Of a DNA stretch of 64,000 nt, positions 45,921 to 53,858 are shown piece by piece; position 1 is the stretch's first letter; every line of letters begins with the position of its first letter. Source of the stretch: Micromonospora alfalfae (GTDB taxonomy: Bacteria > Actinomycetota > Actinomycetes > Mycobacteriales > Micromonosporaceae); assembly GCF_022230925.1 (NCBI RefSeq), contig NZ_JAKKFH010000012.1, positions 62,001 through 126,000 on the forward strand, written 5' to 3'. The notes under the pieces are model-generated. The model ran no database searches and was not told where the DNA came from. It was given only the letters and a program-made list of their open reading frames with translations. The translations under genes were made by a program, and so were the position numbers.

Positions 45921-47125
45921 TCCACGCCCCGGCCCGCCGCGGCGGCGGCGCGGGTCAACAGTCGGCTGCCGACGAGCATGAGTGCGGCGGCGAGCAGCAT
46001 CGCCACGGCCGCGATGGCCCACATCGCCGGGTAGCCGAGGTGCGCGGCGAGTGGGCCCAGGCTCAGCGGGCCGAGACAGCCGCCCGCGTACACCCCGGTC
46101 TGCGTGATCGACGTGGCGGCGGCCGGTGACTGCGGGTGGAGCCGGACCACCGCGAAGTTCATCAGCCCGGGCCAGGCCCAGCCCAGACCGAAGCCGAGCA
46201 CCACGCCGACCACCAACGGCACCGGGCCGGTCAACGCGAGCAGGCCCAACCCGACCGCGCCGACGAGCAGCATCGCGGCGATGACTGCGACGTGGCCGGT
46301 GTCGCGGCGGTCGGCCAACCAGCCGACGCCCACACGAGCCGCCACGCAGACCGCGCTGCCCAGGGTCAGGGTGAGGCCGGCGAGACCCGGCGACAGACCC
46401 CGGGCCGCTGCGGAGTCCACCAGGAAGGTGCCCAACGAGTTGGCCGCGCCCGAGGCCAACGTCGCCGCCGCGCCGACCACCACCAGCGCTGCCGTCGCCC
46501 GCCCGGCGCGCCCGGCTCCGGCCCGCCGAGCGGGATTGGGCAACTGCCGGGGTACGGCGGCCAGCGTCGTCAGCGCGGCCACGGCGGCGGCCACGAACGC
46601 CCAGCGCCACCCGGCGGTGAGCGCGATGGTGGGCACCGCAACCCCGGCCAGCAGGGTGGAGACCGGGATGGCGGCCTGCTTGACACCGAACGACAGTCCC
46701 TGCCGCCGGGCCGGAACGTGCTGGGCCAGCGCGGCGTTGCTGGCCAACTGGCCGAGCGCGTTCGCGGCGGCGCTGAGGGCCAGCAGGCCCACCAGCACCG
46801 GATACGACCGGGCGAAGGCGGCCACGGCGAGCATCGATCCAGCGGCCAGCAGAATGCCGCAGCGGGCCACCAGAGCCGGACCGTACCGCTCGACCAGCCG
46901 CCCGGAGGGCACCGAGGCCAGCGCGCTGACCCCGAAGTAGACGGAGACGGCCAGGCCCAGGCCGGCCGGCGAGAAGCCGAGGTCCGTGCCCATCTGCACG
47001 GCGAGACCGCCGAGCAGGAAGACGGGGAGTACGCAGGCCACCGTGGTGACGACTGCGCCGGCGCTGGCCCGGACCGGACGGGGTCGGGCAACGGCCGGAT
47101 CGGGGGTGTTGGAGGTGTCGGTCAT
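45896..47125 (-). CDS. MFS transporter
   Basis: A 409-residue major facilitator with twelve predicted helices. VPSGRLVERYGPALVARCG is the A-type loop motif between helices 2 and 3, and ADRRDTGHVAVIAAM its partner in the second half. Similar to CynX/sugar-type small MFS proteins; substrate unknown. ATG lies nine bases after a -10-like TAGGTT on the minus strand. Divergent from an IclR regulator gene, which may control it. Convergent overlap with the polyprenyl synthase gene at the 3' end. Confidence 0.82.
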   Translation of the reverse strand: MTDTSNTPDPAVARPRPVRASAGAVVTTVACVLPVFLLGGLAVQMGTDLGFSPAGLGLAVSVYFGVSALASVPSGRLVERYGPALVARCGILLAAGSMLAVAAFARSYPVLVGLLALSAAANALGQLASNAALAQHVPARRQGLSFGVKQAAIPVSTLLAGVAVPTIALTAGWRWAFVAAAVAALTTLAAVPRQLPNPARRAGAGRAGRATAALVVVGAAATLASGAANSLGTFLVDSAAARGLSPGLAGLTLTLGSAVCVAARVGVGWLADRRDTGHVAVIAAMLLVGAVGLGLLALTGPVPLVVGVVLGFGLGWAWPGLMNFAVVRLHPQSPAAATSITQTGVYAGGCLGPLSLGPLAAHLGYPAMWAIAAVAMLLAAALMLVGSRLLTRAAAAAGRGVDQLVRSAM

Positions 47126-47216
47126 CGTTCGGCAAACCTACGCGAGCCCCGCTCACAGCACTCCTGGTGACCGGCGGGGCACAAGCTGTGGATGGTGATC
47201 TGGCATCCTCGACCCG

Positions 47217-47242
47217 AACAGGCATTTCGCACCGGGCCTGTT
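47217..47242. promoter_or_regulatory. Candidate IclR operator between divergent genes
   Basis: AACAGGC (47217-47223) and GCCTGTT (47236-47242) form a perfect 7-bp inverted repeat, followed by the AT-rich TTTTTCATATGG. It lies between the MFS and IclR starts, where an IclR protein would be expected to bind. Confidence 0.45.
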
Positions 47243-47279
47243 TTTCATATGGTGTAAGTCCCCGGCGGCGGAGGTGGTT

Positions 47280-48062
47280 GTGCGCGACCCCTTGGCAGAA
47301 CCTTCGGACCTGATTCGCAGCGTGTCCCGAGCGCTACGGGTGCTGGAGTCGGTCGGTCGCGCCCCGAAGGGCCTGACCGTCAAGCAGATCGCCCGGCGCT
47401 GCGAGCTGACCGTGGCCACCACCTACCACCTGGTCCGCACCCTCGCCTACGAGGGCTACGTGATCCGTCGCGAGGACGGCACGTACATAGTGGGGTTGGA
47501 GGTGGCCGACCGGTACCGGGAGCTGGTGACGGCGTTCCGAGGCCCGCCGGCGGTCGGTGAGACGCTGCGGCGGGCCGCCGTGGACACCGGCTACAGCCAC
47601 TACCTCGGCCGGTTCGTCGGCGGTCAGGTGGCCCTCACCGCTGTCGCCGAGGGGCACCGCTCGCCCTACCTGGAGGATCTGGTCCCCGGCTTCGACGAGG
47701 GGGCGCACGCCACAGCGCTCGGCAAGTCGTTGCTCGCCACCCTGACGACCGACCAGCGCTACCGCTACCTGCGCGAGTACGGCATGCGCCCGTTCACCTC
47801 CGCCACGCTGACCACCACCGAGAGTTTCGAGGCCGACCTGGCGGCCGGCGACCGGCGCGGCATGCAACTGGAGATGGGGCAGTTCCGCCAGGGGGTGGCC
47901 TGCGCCGCGGTGCTCGTCGCGCCGGACAAGGACATGGAACGCCGCGTCGTGCTGGCCTGCGCGTTGCCGGCCAGCGAGATGATGACCTCCGCCCGGGTGG
48001 TACGCGCCAAGCTGCTCACAGTGGCCCGCGGCGTGGCCGACGGCATCGCCACCGACAACTGA
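47280..48062 (+). CDS. IclR-family transcriptional regulator
   Basis: A 260-residue regulator with the N-terminal winged helix LIRSVSRALRVLESVGRAPKGL and LTVATTYHLVRTLAYEGYV, then the effector domain with HATALGKSLLATL and QFRQGVACAAVLVAP. GTG 47280 was chosen over GTG 47274 because GGCGGAGG then lies at 5 nt spacing. It diverges from an MFS gene and is followed by a strong bidirectional hairpin. The effector is unknown; aromatic acids are common for the family. Confidence 0.88.
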   Translation: MRDPLAEPSDLIRSVSRALRVLESVGRAPKGLTVKQIARRCELTVATTYHLVRTLAYEGYVIRREDGTYIVGLEVADRYRELVTAFRGPPAVGETLRRAAVDTGYSHYLGRFVGGQVALTAVAEGHRSPYLEDLVPGFDEGAHATALGKSLLATLTTDQRYRYLREYGMRPFTSATLTTTESFEADLAAGDRRGMQLEMGQFRQGVACAAVLVAPDKDMERRVVLACALPASEMMTSARVVRAKLLTVARGVADGIATDN

Positions 48063-48111
48063 CCGCCGAGAGGCCCTCTCCCGGGCTGGGAGAGGGCCTC
48101 TCGGGGCGGTC
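48061..48111. terminator. Strong bidirectional terminator between iclR-type gene and phoX
   Basis: A 17-bp perfect stem (CCGAGAGGCCCTCTCCC with its complement, 48066-48104) around GGGCT, extended by outer GACCGCC/GGCGGTC arms. It begins at the IclR stop codon. No T-tract on either strand. About 80 further bases up to the phoX stop show nothing else. Confidence 0.75.
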
Positions 48112-48194
48112 GAGCGCCGGACCGCCGGAGCAACGTCAGCGACCCACCGGGCGGCGTGTGCAACGTCAGCGGCCGTTTCGCCGCGGGTGCTGTG

Positions 48195-50321
48195 TCAGCT
48201 GCCCACCGGGCCGCCGTCGAGGCGCCAGGTGACCACCACGCCCGGCTTGGCGTAGTCACCGTCCGGCCAGTTCGAGGCCGGGTTCTCCACCGAGGCCCCG
48301 GTGATCTCGCCCGGGTGCTGCACGGCGACGAAGACCGAGCGGTTGTCTTCGGTGATGAACGGGCCGCAGGTCTCCGCGCCGAGCGGCACTGTGAGGAACT
48401 GCTTGAGGTGACCCCGCTCCGGACCCTCCACGGCGGTGGCGAACAGGCCGTCGTTGCTGCCCAGCGCATTGCCGTCGGTGGAGATCCAGAGGTTGCCGGT
48501 GGCGTCGAAGGCGACGTTGTCCGGGCAGGAGATCGGGGAGACCTTGGTCTTGTCGTACCCGGCGAAGAAGGTCGACGGGTCGGTCGGGTCGCCGCAGACG
48601 ATCGGCAGCGACCAGGCGAAGGTCTCCGAGGTGTTGTCGTTGCGGTCCTCGACCAGCTCCAGGATCTGCCCGTGCTTGTTGGCGGTGCGGGGGTTGGCCT
48701 CGTCGGCCTTCGGGTTGCTGCCGACGCCCCGGTTGGTGTTGTTGGTCAGCGCCACGTACACCTTGCCGGTGAGCAGGCTCGGCTCGACGTCCTCGGGGCG
48801 GTCCATCTTGGTCGCGCCGACCTTGTCACCGGCGAGCCGGGTGAAGGTGAGCACGTCAGCGGCGGTCATCCCGTCGACGAACGACCGGTTGCCGCTGACC
48901 AGCCTGATCCAGCGACCCCGACCGTTGAACGCGCCGTCGGTGGGGAGCTTGCCGGTGCCGTCGATCTCGGCGGCGCTGCTCTGGTCGAGCTTCGCCACGT
49001 AGAGCGTGCCGGACTCCAGCAGGGTGAGGTTGTGCTTCCGGGCAGCCCAGGAGTTGCCAGCCATGAACTTCTTGTCCGAGACGAACTTGTAGAGGTAGTC
49101 GAACCGCTCGTCGTCGCCCATGTACGCGACCACGTGGCCGTCCTTCGCGACGATCACGTTGGCGCCTTCGTGCTTGAACCGGCCCATCGCGGTGTGCTTG
49201 CGCGGGCGGCTCTCCGGGTCGAACGGGTCGATCTCGACGACCCAGCCGAACCGGTGCGCCTCGTTGGGGTGCTTCGCCAGGTCGAAGCGCTCGTCCGCGC
49301 GCTCCCACCTGCGGCTGCCGCTGGGGTAGCGGCTTGCGGTGCTGATGCCGTAACGGTCCAGCTTCGGCTTCAGCTCGGCCGGGACGGCGTCGGCGCCGAC
49401 GAAGTACTGGTTGAAGTTCTCCTCGCCGGAGAGCACAGTGCCCCACGGGGTCACGCCACCGGCGCAGTTGTTCAGAGTGCCGACGACGGTGCGGCCCCTG
49501 GGGTCGGCGGCGGTCTTCAGCCAGGCCGAGCCGGCGGCCGGGCCGGTCAGGTCGAACTTGGTGCTCAGGGCGGTGACCCGCCGGTTGTACGGCCGCGGGC
49601 CCTTGCCGACCGGCTTCCACTGCCCGGTGCCCGCGACCCGCTCAAGCTCCACCACCGACATGCCGTGCGCGGCCATGGCGGTGCGCAGCTGCTCCACCGA
49701 GAGCCCGTCCAGGCCGGGGAAGCCCGGGAACATCAGGTCCTCGTTCGTGTACTCGTGGTTGACCACGAGCAGCGCCCGCTTGCCCTGCTTGTCCAGCGGC
49801 AGCACGCCCACGAAGTCGTTGTTGTAACCGAACTGCTTCGACTGCGCGGCGGCGGTCTGGTGGTGCAGGTTGAACTCCGGCGCGCCCGGCAGCACCGGGT
49901 CGCCCCACTTGATCACCACGGCGTGGTCGTAGCCGTTCGGCACGACCAGGGTGTCCAGCTTGTTCGGTGGGATCGGCTTGAAGGTCAGCGCGCCGCTGCC
50001 GACCCCGGTGCCGGGACGACCGAACCCGAGGTTCTCCGGGACGTCCGGGGCGGTCGGGGTGGCCATGGCCGGGGCCGCCCCGGCGAGCGCGCCGGCTGCC
50101 GCGCCGCCGAAACCGAGCACCAGCGCGCCGACCGCGCCGGCCCGGACCACGCCACGCCGCGACACCTCGGCCTTCACCACGTCACCGAAGTACGCGTTGT
50201 CGGAGGTGTTCGGTACCGGGTGGTCACAGGCGTTTCCGCACCGGTACAGGCAGGTCATGGCATCACGGGTGCCATGGCGGGTGCCGTTCAACAGGGGGAG
50301 CAGCCGGGGGCGGTCGCTCAT
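48195..50321 (-). CDS. phoX: Tat-exported PhoX-family alkaline phosphatase
   Basis: A 708-residue protein of the PhoX (DUF839) family, a Ca/Fe-dependent secreted phosphatase releasing phosphate from organic esters. A twin-arginine signal is seen as SRRGVVRAGAVGALVLGF (about 53-70), though it starts after ~50 residues with four cysteines (CLYRCGNACDHP), as in other actinobacterial PhoX proteins. Family blocks: VVNHEYTNEDLMFPG, NNCAGGVTPWGTVLSGEENF (partly), RFGWVVEIDPFDP and SCPDNVAFDATGNLWISTDG. ATG has GGAGG at about 9 nt. Candidate PHO boxes lie upstream, which fits phosphate-starvation control. Confidence 0.85.
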   Translation of the reverse strand: MSDRPRLLPLLNGTRHGTRDAMTCLYRCGNACDHPVPNTSDNAYFGDVVKAEVSRRGVVRAGAVGALVLGFGGAAAGALAGAAPAMATPTAPDVPENLGFGRPGTGVGSGALTFKPIPPNKLDTLVVPNGYDHAVVIKWGDPVLPGAPEFNLHHQTAAAQSKQFGYNNDFVGVLPLDKQGKRALLVVNHEYTNEDLMFPGFPGLDGLSVEQLRTAMAAHGMSVVELERVAGTGQWKPVGKGPRPYNRRVTALSTKFDLTGPAAGSAWLKTAADPRGRTVVGTLNNCAGGVTPWGTVLSGEENFNQYFVGADAVPAELKPKLDRYGISTASRYPSGSRRWERADERFDLAKHPNEAHRFGWVVEIDPFDPESRPRKHTAMGRFKHEGANVIVAKDGHVVAYMGDDERFDYLYKFVSDKKFMAGNSWAARKHNLTLLESGTLYVAKLDQSSAAEIDGTGKLPTDGAFNGRGRWIRLVSGNRSFVDGMTAADVLTFTRLAGDKVGATKMDRPEDVEPSLLTGKVYVALTNNTNRGVGSNPKADEANPRTANKHGQILELVEDRNDNTSETFAWSLPIVCGDPTDPSTFFAGYDKTKVSPISCPDNVAFDATGNLWISTDGNALGSNDGLFATAVEGPERGHLKQFLTVPLGAETCGPFITEDNRSVFVAVQHPGEITGASVENPASNWPDGDYAKPGVVVTWRLDGGPVGS

Positions 50322-50410
50322 GGGGGAGGCCTCCAGAGAAGTCGGTGGAACGACAGGCGGCGTACCAGCCGGACGCTAGGAGGACGTGGTGAGCGCTCGT
50401 CGGCCGCGAT

Positions 50411-50427
50411 GTGAACCAGGCGTGAAC
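50411..50427 (-). promoter_or_regulatory. Candidate PHO box upstream of phoX
   Basis: On the minus strand GTTCAC occurs twice with an 11-nt period (GTTCACGCCTGGTTCACA), the form of a PhoP direct-repeat unit in actinomycetes. It is ~90 bp upstream of the phoX start. On the plus strand the same bases read TGAACC followed at 15 bp by CGTC, so an ECF promoter for the divergent sigma gene is an alternative reading. Confidence 0.5.
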
Positions 50428-50472
50428 ACCTTCGTCGATGGCAACCGACACGCAACCGGTCTGACCTCGGGC

Positions 50473-50498
50473 TGAACCGATCGGCGTGACAGCACGTA
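50473..50498 (+). promoter_or_regulatory. ECF-type promoter of the sigma factor gene
   Basis: TGAACC (50473-50478), a 16-bp spacer and CGTA (50495-50498) match the GAAC/CGT pattern of ECF-sigma promoters. The predicted transcript starts ~45 nt before the sigma gene. It suggests that the sigma factor drives its own expression. Confidence 0.6.
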
Positions 50499-50549
50499 TT
50501 CCCGAGCGGACGCACCGCCGGACGCGCGCCGGAAGCGAGGGAGACCGCC

Positions 50550-51065
50550 ATCAGCGACCACGACGCCCAACTGCTGCGCGCGCTGCACGACGAGCACGCG
50601 GAGGCGCTGTACGCCCACGCCCTGCGGCTGGTCAACGGGGACCGGCAGCGGGCCGAGGACCTGGTGCAGGAGACGCTCCTGCGGGCCTGGCGACATCCGG
50701 AGTCACTAGACCCGAATCGCGGATCGGTGCGGTCCTGGCTGTTCACCACCGCCCGCAACCTTGCCATCGACGCCTGGCGGCGGCGATCCACCCGGGTCGG
50801 CGAGGTGTTCACCGACGACCTGCCCGAACCGCCCGACGTGATCGACGAGGCTGAACGGGCGGTGGAGGCGTGGACCGTCGCCGAGGCCCTGAACCGGCTC
50901 AGCCCGACCCACCGGGAGGTGCTGGTCGAGTGTTTCTACCAGGGGCGGTCGGTTGCCGAAGCGGCGTCCCGCCTGGGCGTACCGCCAGGGACCGTGAAAT
51001 CCCGCACCCACTACGCGCTGCGGTCTCTACGGTTGGTCCTGGCCGAGATGGGGGTGACGGGATGA
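50550..51065 (+). CDS. ECF-family RNA polymerase sigma factor with probable ATC start
   Basis: A 171-residue sigma-70 family ECF factor. Region 2 runs from LYAHALRLVNGD through RAEDLVQETLLRAWRH, and region 4 is LSPTHREVLVECF...SVAEAASRLGVPPGTVKSR. No ATG, GTG or TTG exists in frame between the upstream TGA (50487) and a GTG at 50664, which would delete most of region 2. ATC at 50550 has an ideal GAGGGAG site six bases ahead and gives the N-terminus ISDHDAQLLRALHDEH, where relatives are expected to read MSDHD. So either ATC is used, or CTG at 50571/50574. The stop overlaps the anti-sigma gene (ATGA). Confidence 0.78.
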   Translation: MSDHDAQLLRALHDEHAEALYAHALRLVNGDRQRAEDLVQETLLRAWRHPESLDPNRGSVRSWLFTTARNLAIDAWRRRSTRVGEVFTDDLPEPPDVIDEAERAVEAWTVAEALNRLSPTHREVLVECFYQGRSVAEAASRLGVPPGTVKSRTHYALRSLRLVLAEMGVTG

Positions 51066-51760
51066 CCCGGTGCGAGTTCGCGTACGACGACGGCGCGTAC
51101 GTGCTGGGCGCCCTGGCCCCCGCCGAGCGGGCGGCCTACGAGCGGCACCTCGGCGGTTGCGCCTCGTGTCGGGAGGCGGTCGCCGAGATCGCCGTCCTAC
51201 CCGGGTTGCTCGGGCGCCTCGACCCGGCGGGGTTGGAGCAGATCCTGCCGCCGCCGGCCCCGCCCCGGGTGCCCGCGTTACTCGACGAGGCCCGCCAGCG
51301 CCGTCGTCGGGAACGCGCCGCGGACCGGCGACGGTACGCACTGACCACACTGGCCGCCGCCGGACTGGCGCTGCTGGTCGGGGTGGGCACCGCCGTGGCG
51401 CTGCCTCGACCGGTCGGCCCGCCCGGCAACCCGGCCCCGCAGGTGTCGATGGTGGCCATGCGACCGGTGGCCGCCGCCGGGCCGGTGCACGCCGACCTCG
51501 GGCTGACCGGCACCAAGTGGGGCACCGAGGTGAAAATGCGGTGCGGGTACGACGCGCGGGCGAGCTACGGCAAGGCGTACCCGTTCCGGCTGGTGGCGCG
51601 CGGTCCGAACGGCGCCACCGAGCAGATCGGCTCCTGGCTGGCGGCACCCGGCGACGACCTCAGCTTCACCGGCGCGACGAGGTTCACCGACGCCGAACTG
51701 GTCAGCGTGGAGCTGCAAAAAGCCGACGGCACGCCCCTACTGACCTACGCCGTCCCCTAA
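51062..51760 (+). CDS. Zinc-finger anti-sigma factor
   Basis: A 232-residue protein. The N-terminal zinc anti-sigma (ZAS) motif is HLGGCASC (HxxxCxxC), one membrane helix follows (LTTLAAAGLALLVGVGTAVAL), and the outer domain ends in the RskA-like VELQKADGTPLLTYAVP. It should hold the co-transcribed sigma factor at the membrane until a signal triggers its release. Start overlaps the sigma stop (ATGA). Contains a rare TTA leucine codon (51278-51280). Convergent with a RarD permease gene, with a 71-bp palindromic repeat between. Confidence 0.85.
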   Translation: MTRCEFAYDDGAYVLGALAPAERAAYERHLGGCASCREAVAEIAVLPGLLGRLDPAGLEQILPPPAPPRVPALLDEARQRRRRERAADRRRYALTTLAAAGLALLVGVGTAVALPRPVGPPGNPAPQVSMVAMRPVAAAGPVHADLGLTGTKWGTEVKMRCGYDARASYGKAYPFRLVARGPNGATEQIGSWLAAPGDDLSFTGATRFTDAELVSVELQKADGTPLLTYAVP

Positions 51761-51786
51761 CCCCGGTGCGCCCCACCCGGTCCTCT

Positions 51787-51857
51787 GCGATCTTGCACTT
51801 TCTGCCCTGGCAAAAGGGGCATGGCAGGCGTATCGACGACCGAAACTGCAAGATCGC
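51787..51857. repeat. 71-bp imperfect palindromic intergenic element
   Basis: Outer arms GCGATCTTGCACTTTC and GAAACTGCAAGATCGC are inverted copies with one mismatch. Inside is a second small hairpin around CAAAAGG. It lies exactly between two convergent genes. I recall similar GATCTTGCACTTT palindromes from other Micromonospora intergenic regions, so a dispersed element with terminator use is likely. Confidence 0.7.
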
Positions 51858-51861
51858 GGGG

Positions 51862-52788
51862 TCAGGGGGTGGGGAGAGGGGCGGGGACGTTGGTGGGTTG
51901 GTGGGACTGGCGGGTGCGGCGGGAGGTTCGGACGGCGTCGGCGGTGAAGACGATCAGGGCCAGCCAGACCAACGCGAAGCCGGCCAGCCGGGCCGGCGGC
52001 ATCGGCTCGTGGAAGATCAGCACCCCGCAGCCGAGCTGAAGGATCGGCGCCAGGTACTGGACCATGCCGAGGCTGCTCAGGGGCAGCCGGTTGGCAGCCC
52101 CGGCGAACAACAGCAGCGGAATCGCCGTGGCAGCGCCGGCCAGCACCAGCAGCGCGGTGTGCCCGGCCGAGACGTGCCCGAAGGTCAGGTCGGCCTTCGC
52201 CGTCAGCCAGCCCAGGTAACCCAGCGCCGGCAACGCCAGCACCGCCGACTCGACGAACAGCCCCTCCGCCGCCGGCAGCCCGAGCCGCTTCTTCACCAGG
52301 CCGTAGCCGGCGAAGCTGAACGCCAGGGTCAACGCCAGCCAGGGCAGCCGGCCGTAGTCCACAGCGAGCACCGCCACCGCCGACGCGCCGATCCCCAGCG
52401 CCACCCACTGCGCCGGGCGTAGCCGCTCCCGCAGCACCGTCACCCCGAGCAGCACCACGACCAGCGGGTTGATGAAGTAGCCGAGCGCTGTCTCCACCAC
52501 CCGGTCGGAGTTGACCCCGTAGATGTAGGTGCCCCAGTTGACAGCGATCAGCGCGGCGGCGGCGACGATCCCCGCCACCGCCCAGGGGCGGCGCAGTAGC
52601 GCCCGCAGGAAGCCGACGTTGCGCAGCGCCGCCAGCAGCAGGGCCACGAAGAGCACCGACCAGACGATCCGGTGGGCCAGGATCTCCAGCGGGCCGGCGG
52701 GTCGCAGCAGCTTCAGGTAGAGCGGAAAGAAACCCCAGAGCAGGTACGCGCCGAGGCCGTAGAGGTATCCCAGGCGGAGTGGCGTCAC
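51862..52788 (-). CDS. rarD: EamA-family transporter RarD
   Basis: A 308-residue membrane protein with ten helices in two EamA (DMT) halves. YGLGAYLLWGFFPLYLKLL at the start and GYFINPLVVVLLGVTVLRERL in the middle are characteristic of RarD proteins. Substrate is unknown; metabolite or drug export is typical. The GTG start overlaps the upstream acetyltransferase stop (GTGA), so both are co-translated. Confidence 0.85.
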   Translation of the reverse strand: MTPLRLGYLYGLGAYLLWGFFPLYLKLLRPAGPLEILAHRIVWSVLFVALLLAALRNVGFLRALLRRPWAVAGIVAAAALIAVNWGTYIYGVNSDRVVETALGYFINPLVVVLLGVTVLRERLRPAQWVALGIGASAVAVLAVDYGRLPWLALTLAFSFAGYGLVKKRLGLPAAEGLFVESAVLALPALGYLGWLTAKADLTFGHVSAGHTALLVLAGAATAIPLLLFAGAANRLPLSSLGMVQYLAPILQLGCGVLIFHEPMPPARLAGFALVWLALIVFTADAVRTSRRTRQSHQPTNVPAPLPTP

Positions 52789-53282
52789 GCTTCCACCGTA
52801 AGGGGCGTAGTGCTGCTTTGTTCCTTTCCGGTGATCGGGGTCACCGGGGGTCGTCGGTCCAGCTGCATCCACCGCTGCGGCGCGTCCAGCGGGGTGAAGC
52901 CCACCCCCGCGTACACCTGGTGCGCGTCGTTGGTGCAGAGCAGGATCCGGCGTACGCCCAGCTCGGCCAGGTGGTCGCGGACCGCGCCGGCCAGCCATCC
53001 GCCCAGCCCGCGACCCCGGGCGGGCCGGTCGACGTACACATCGCAGAGCCAGGCGAAGGTGGCACCGTCCGTGACGACCCGGGCCACAGCGACCTGGCGG
53101 CCGTCCTCCGGCCGGTAGATGCCGAACGGAAGTGAGCCGGCGAACGACCGCTCGATGGTCTCCCGGTCTCGTCCGAGAGCCCAGTACGCGTCGGTGGACA
53201 ACCAGTGGTGCACCAGATCCAGGTCGATCCGCGCCGGATCGGTGCTGAGCAGGTGGCCGTCGGGGCAGGTCAGCGAGAACAT
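52785..53282 (-). CDS. GNAT-family N-acetyltransferase
   Basis: A 165-residue GNAT enzyme. The acetyl-CoA loop is DVYVDRPARGRGLGGWLAGAV (R/QxxGxG/A type), followed by GVRRILLCTNDAHQVYAGVGF, the usual motif B. It transfers an acetyl group to an unknown amine. ATG start; co-transcribed with the RarD gene downstream by a 4-bp overlap. Confidence 0.85.
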   Translation of the reverse strand: MFSLTCPDGHLLSTDPARIDLDLVHHWLSTDAYWALGRDRETIERSFAGSLPFGIYRPEDGRQVAVARVVTDGATFAWLCDVYVDRPARGRGLGGWLAGAVRDHLAELGVRRILLCTNDAHQVYAGVGFTPLDAPQRWMQLDRRPPVTPITGKEQSSTTPLTVEA

Positions 53283-53350
53283 ACAGCGACGCTAACCGCC
53301 GAGGTGGGCAGTCCGGCCGCCACATTCCCGAACTCTGGTCATCGGCCCGC

Positions 53351-53378
53351 CGGGGCCCCGACCGAGGTCGGAGCCCCG
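53351..53378 (-). terminator. Hairpin after the holin-like gene
   Basis: CGGGGCCCCGAC pairs with GTCGGAGCCCCG (one mismatch) around CGAG. It lies between the end of the membrane-protein gene and the start of the acetyltransferase gene, both on the minus strand. Confidence 0.45.
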
Positions 53379-53410
53379 GACGGACCGGGTCGGTGCTGGC
53401 TGGTCGGCGG

Positions 53411-53797
53411 TCAGTCCCGGTCGAGGACCGCGCCGAGGATCCAGGTCACGATGCTCACGAAGAGCGCGCCGAGCACAGCCGCCGGCCAGAAACCGTCCAC
53501 CGAGAACGGCAGCCCGGCCTGGTCGGCGATCCAGCTGGTGAGCAGGAAGAGCAGCCCGTTCACCACCAGGGCGATGAGACCCAGGGTCAGCAGGTAGAAG
53601 CCACAACCGACGGTCTTGATGATCGGCTGGAGAACCGCGTTGACCACGCCGAAGATCACCGCCACCAGGAGCAGCGTGGTCACCGTCTCGGTGGCCGAGT
53701 TCGAATCCAGGGAGATGCCCGGGATGAGGAGCGTGGCCAGCCAGAAAGCGAGAGCTGTGCTGGCCAGCCGAATCAGCAGACCCTTCAGAAAACCCAT
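53411..53797 (-). CDS. Small membrane protein, phage-holin-4-like superfamily
   Basis: A 128-residue protein with four helices. The pattern GVVNAVLQPIIKTVGCGFYLLTLGLIALVVNGLLF (partly) matches the PF04020 family, found on bacterial chromosomes and named for a mycobacteriophage holin. There is no phage context here. Function is unknown. ATG start; hairpin after the gene. Confidence 0.8.
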   Translation of the reverse strand: MGFLKGLLIRLASTALAFWLATLLIPGISLDSNSATETVTTLLLVAVIFGVVNAVLQPIIKTVGCGFYLLTLGLIALVVNGLLFLLTSWIADQAGLPFSVDGFWPAAVLGALFVSIVTWILGAVLDRD

Positions 53798-53858
53798 GGC
53801 GGGGATCGTGCCACGGACACCGCACCGACGTAACCCGCCGGCTGGCCGTCCCGGTGGA

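Noticed and set aside
50664..51065. GTG at 50664 as the start of the sigma gene
   Set aside because: It would remove most of region 2, including the core-binding helix, and has no ribosome-binding site; upstream codons are clearly homologous to sigma factors.
53411..53797. Holin-like gene as a sign of prophage
   Set aside because: The PF04020-type family is widespread on chromosomes, and no other phage gene, integrase or att site is nearby.
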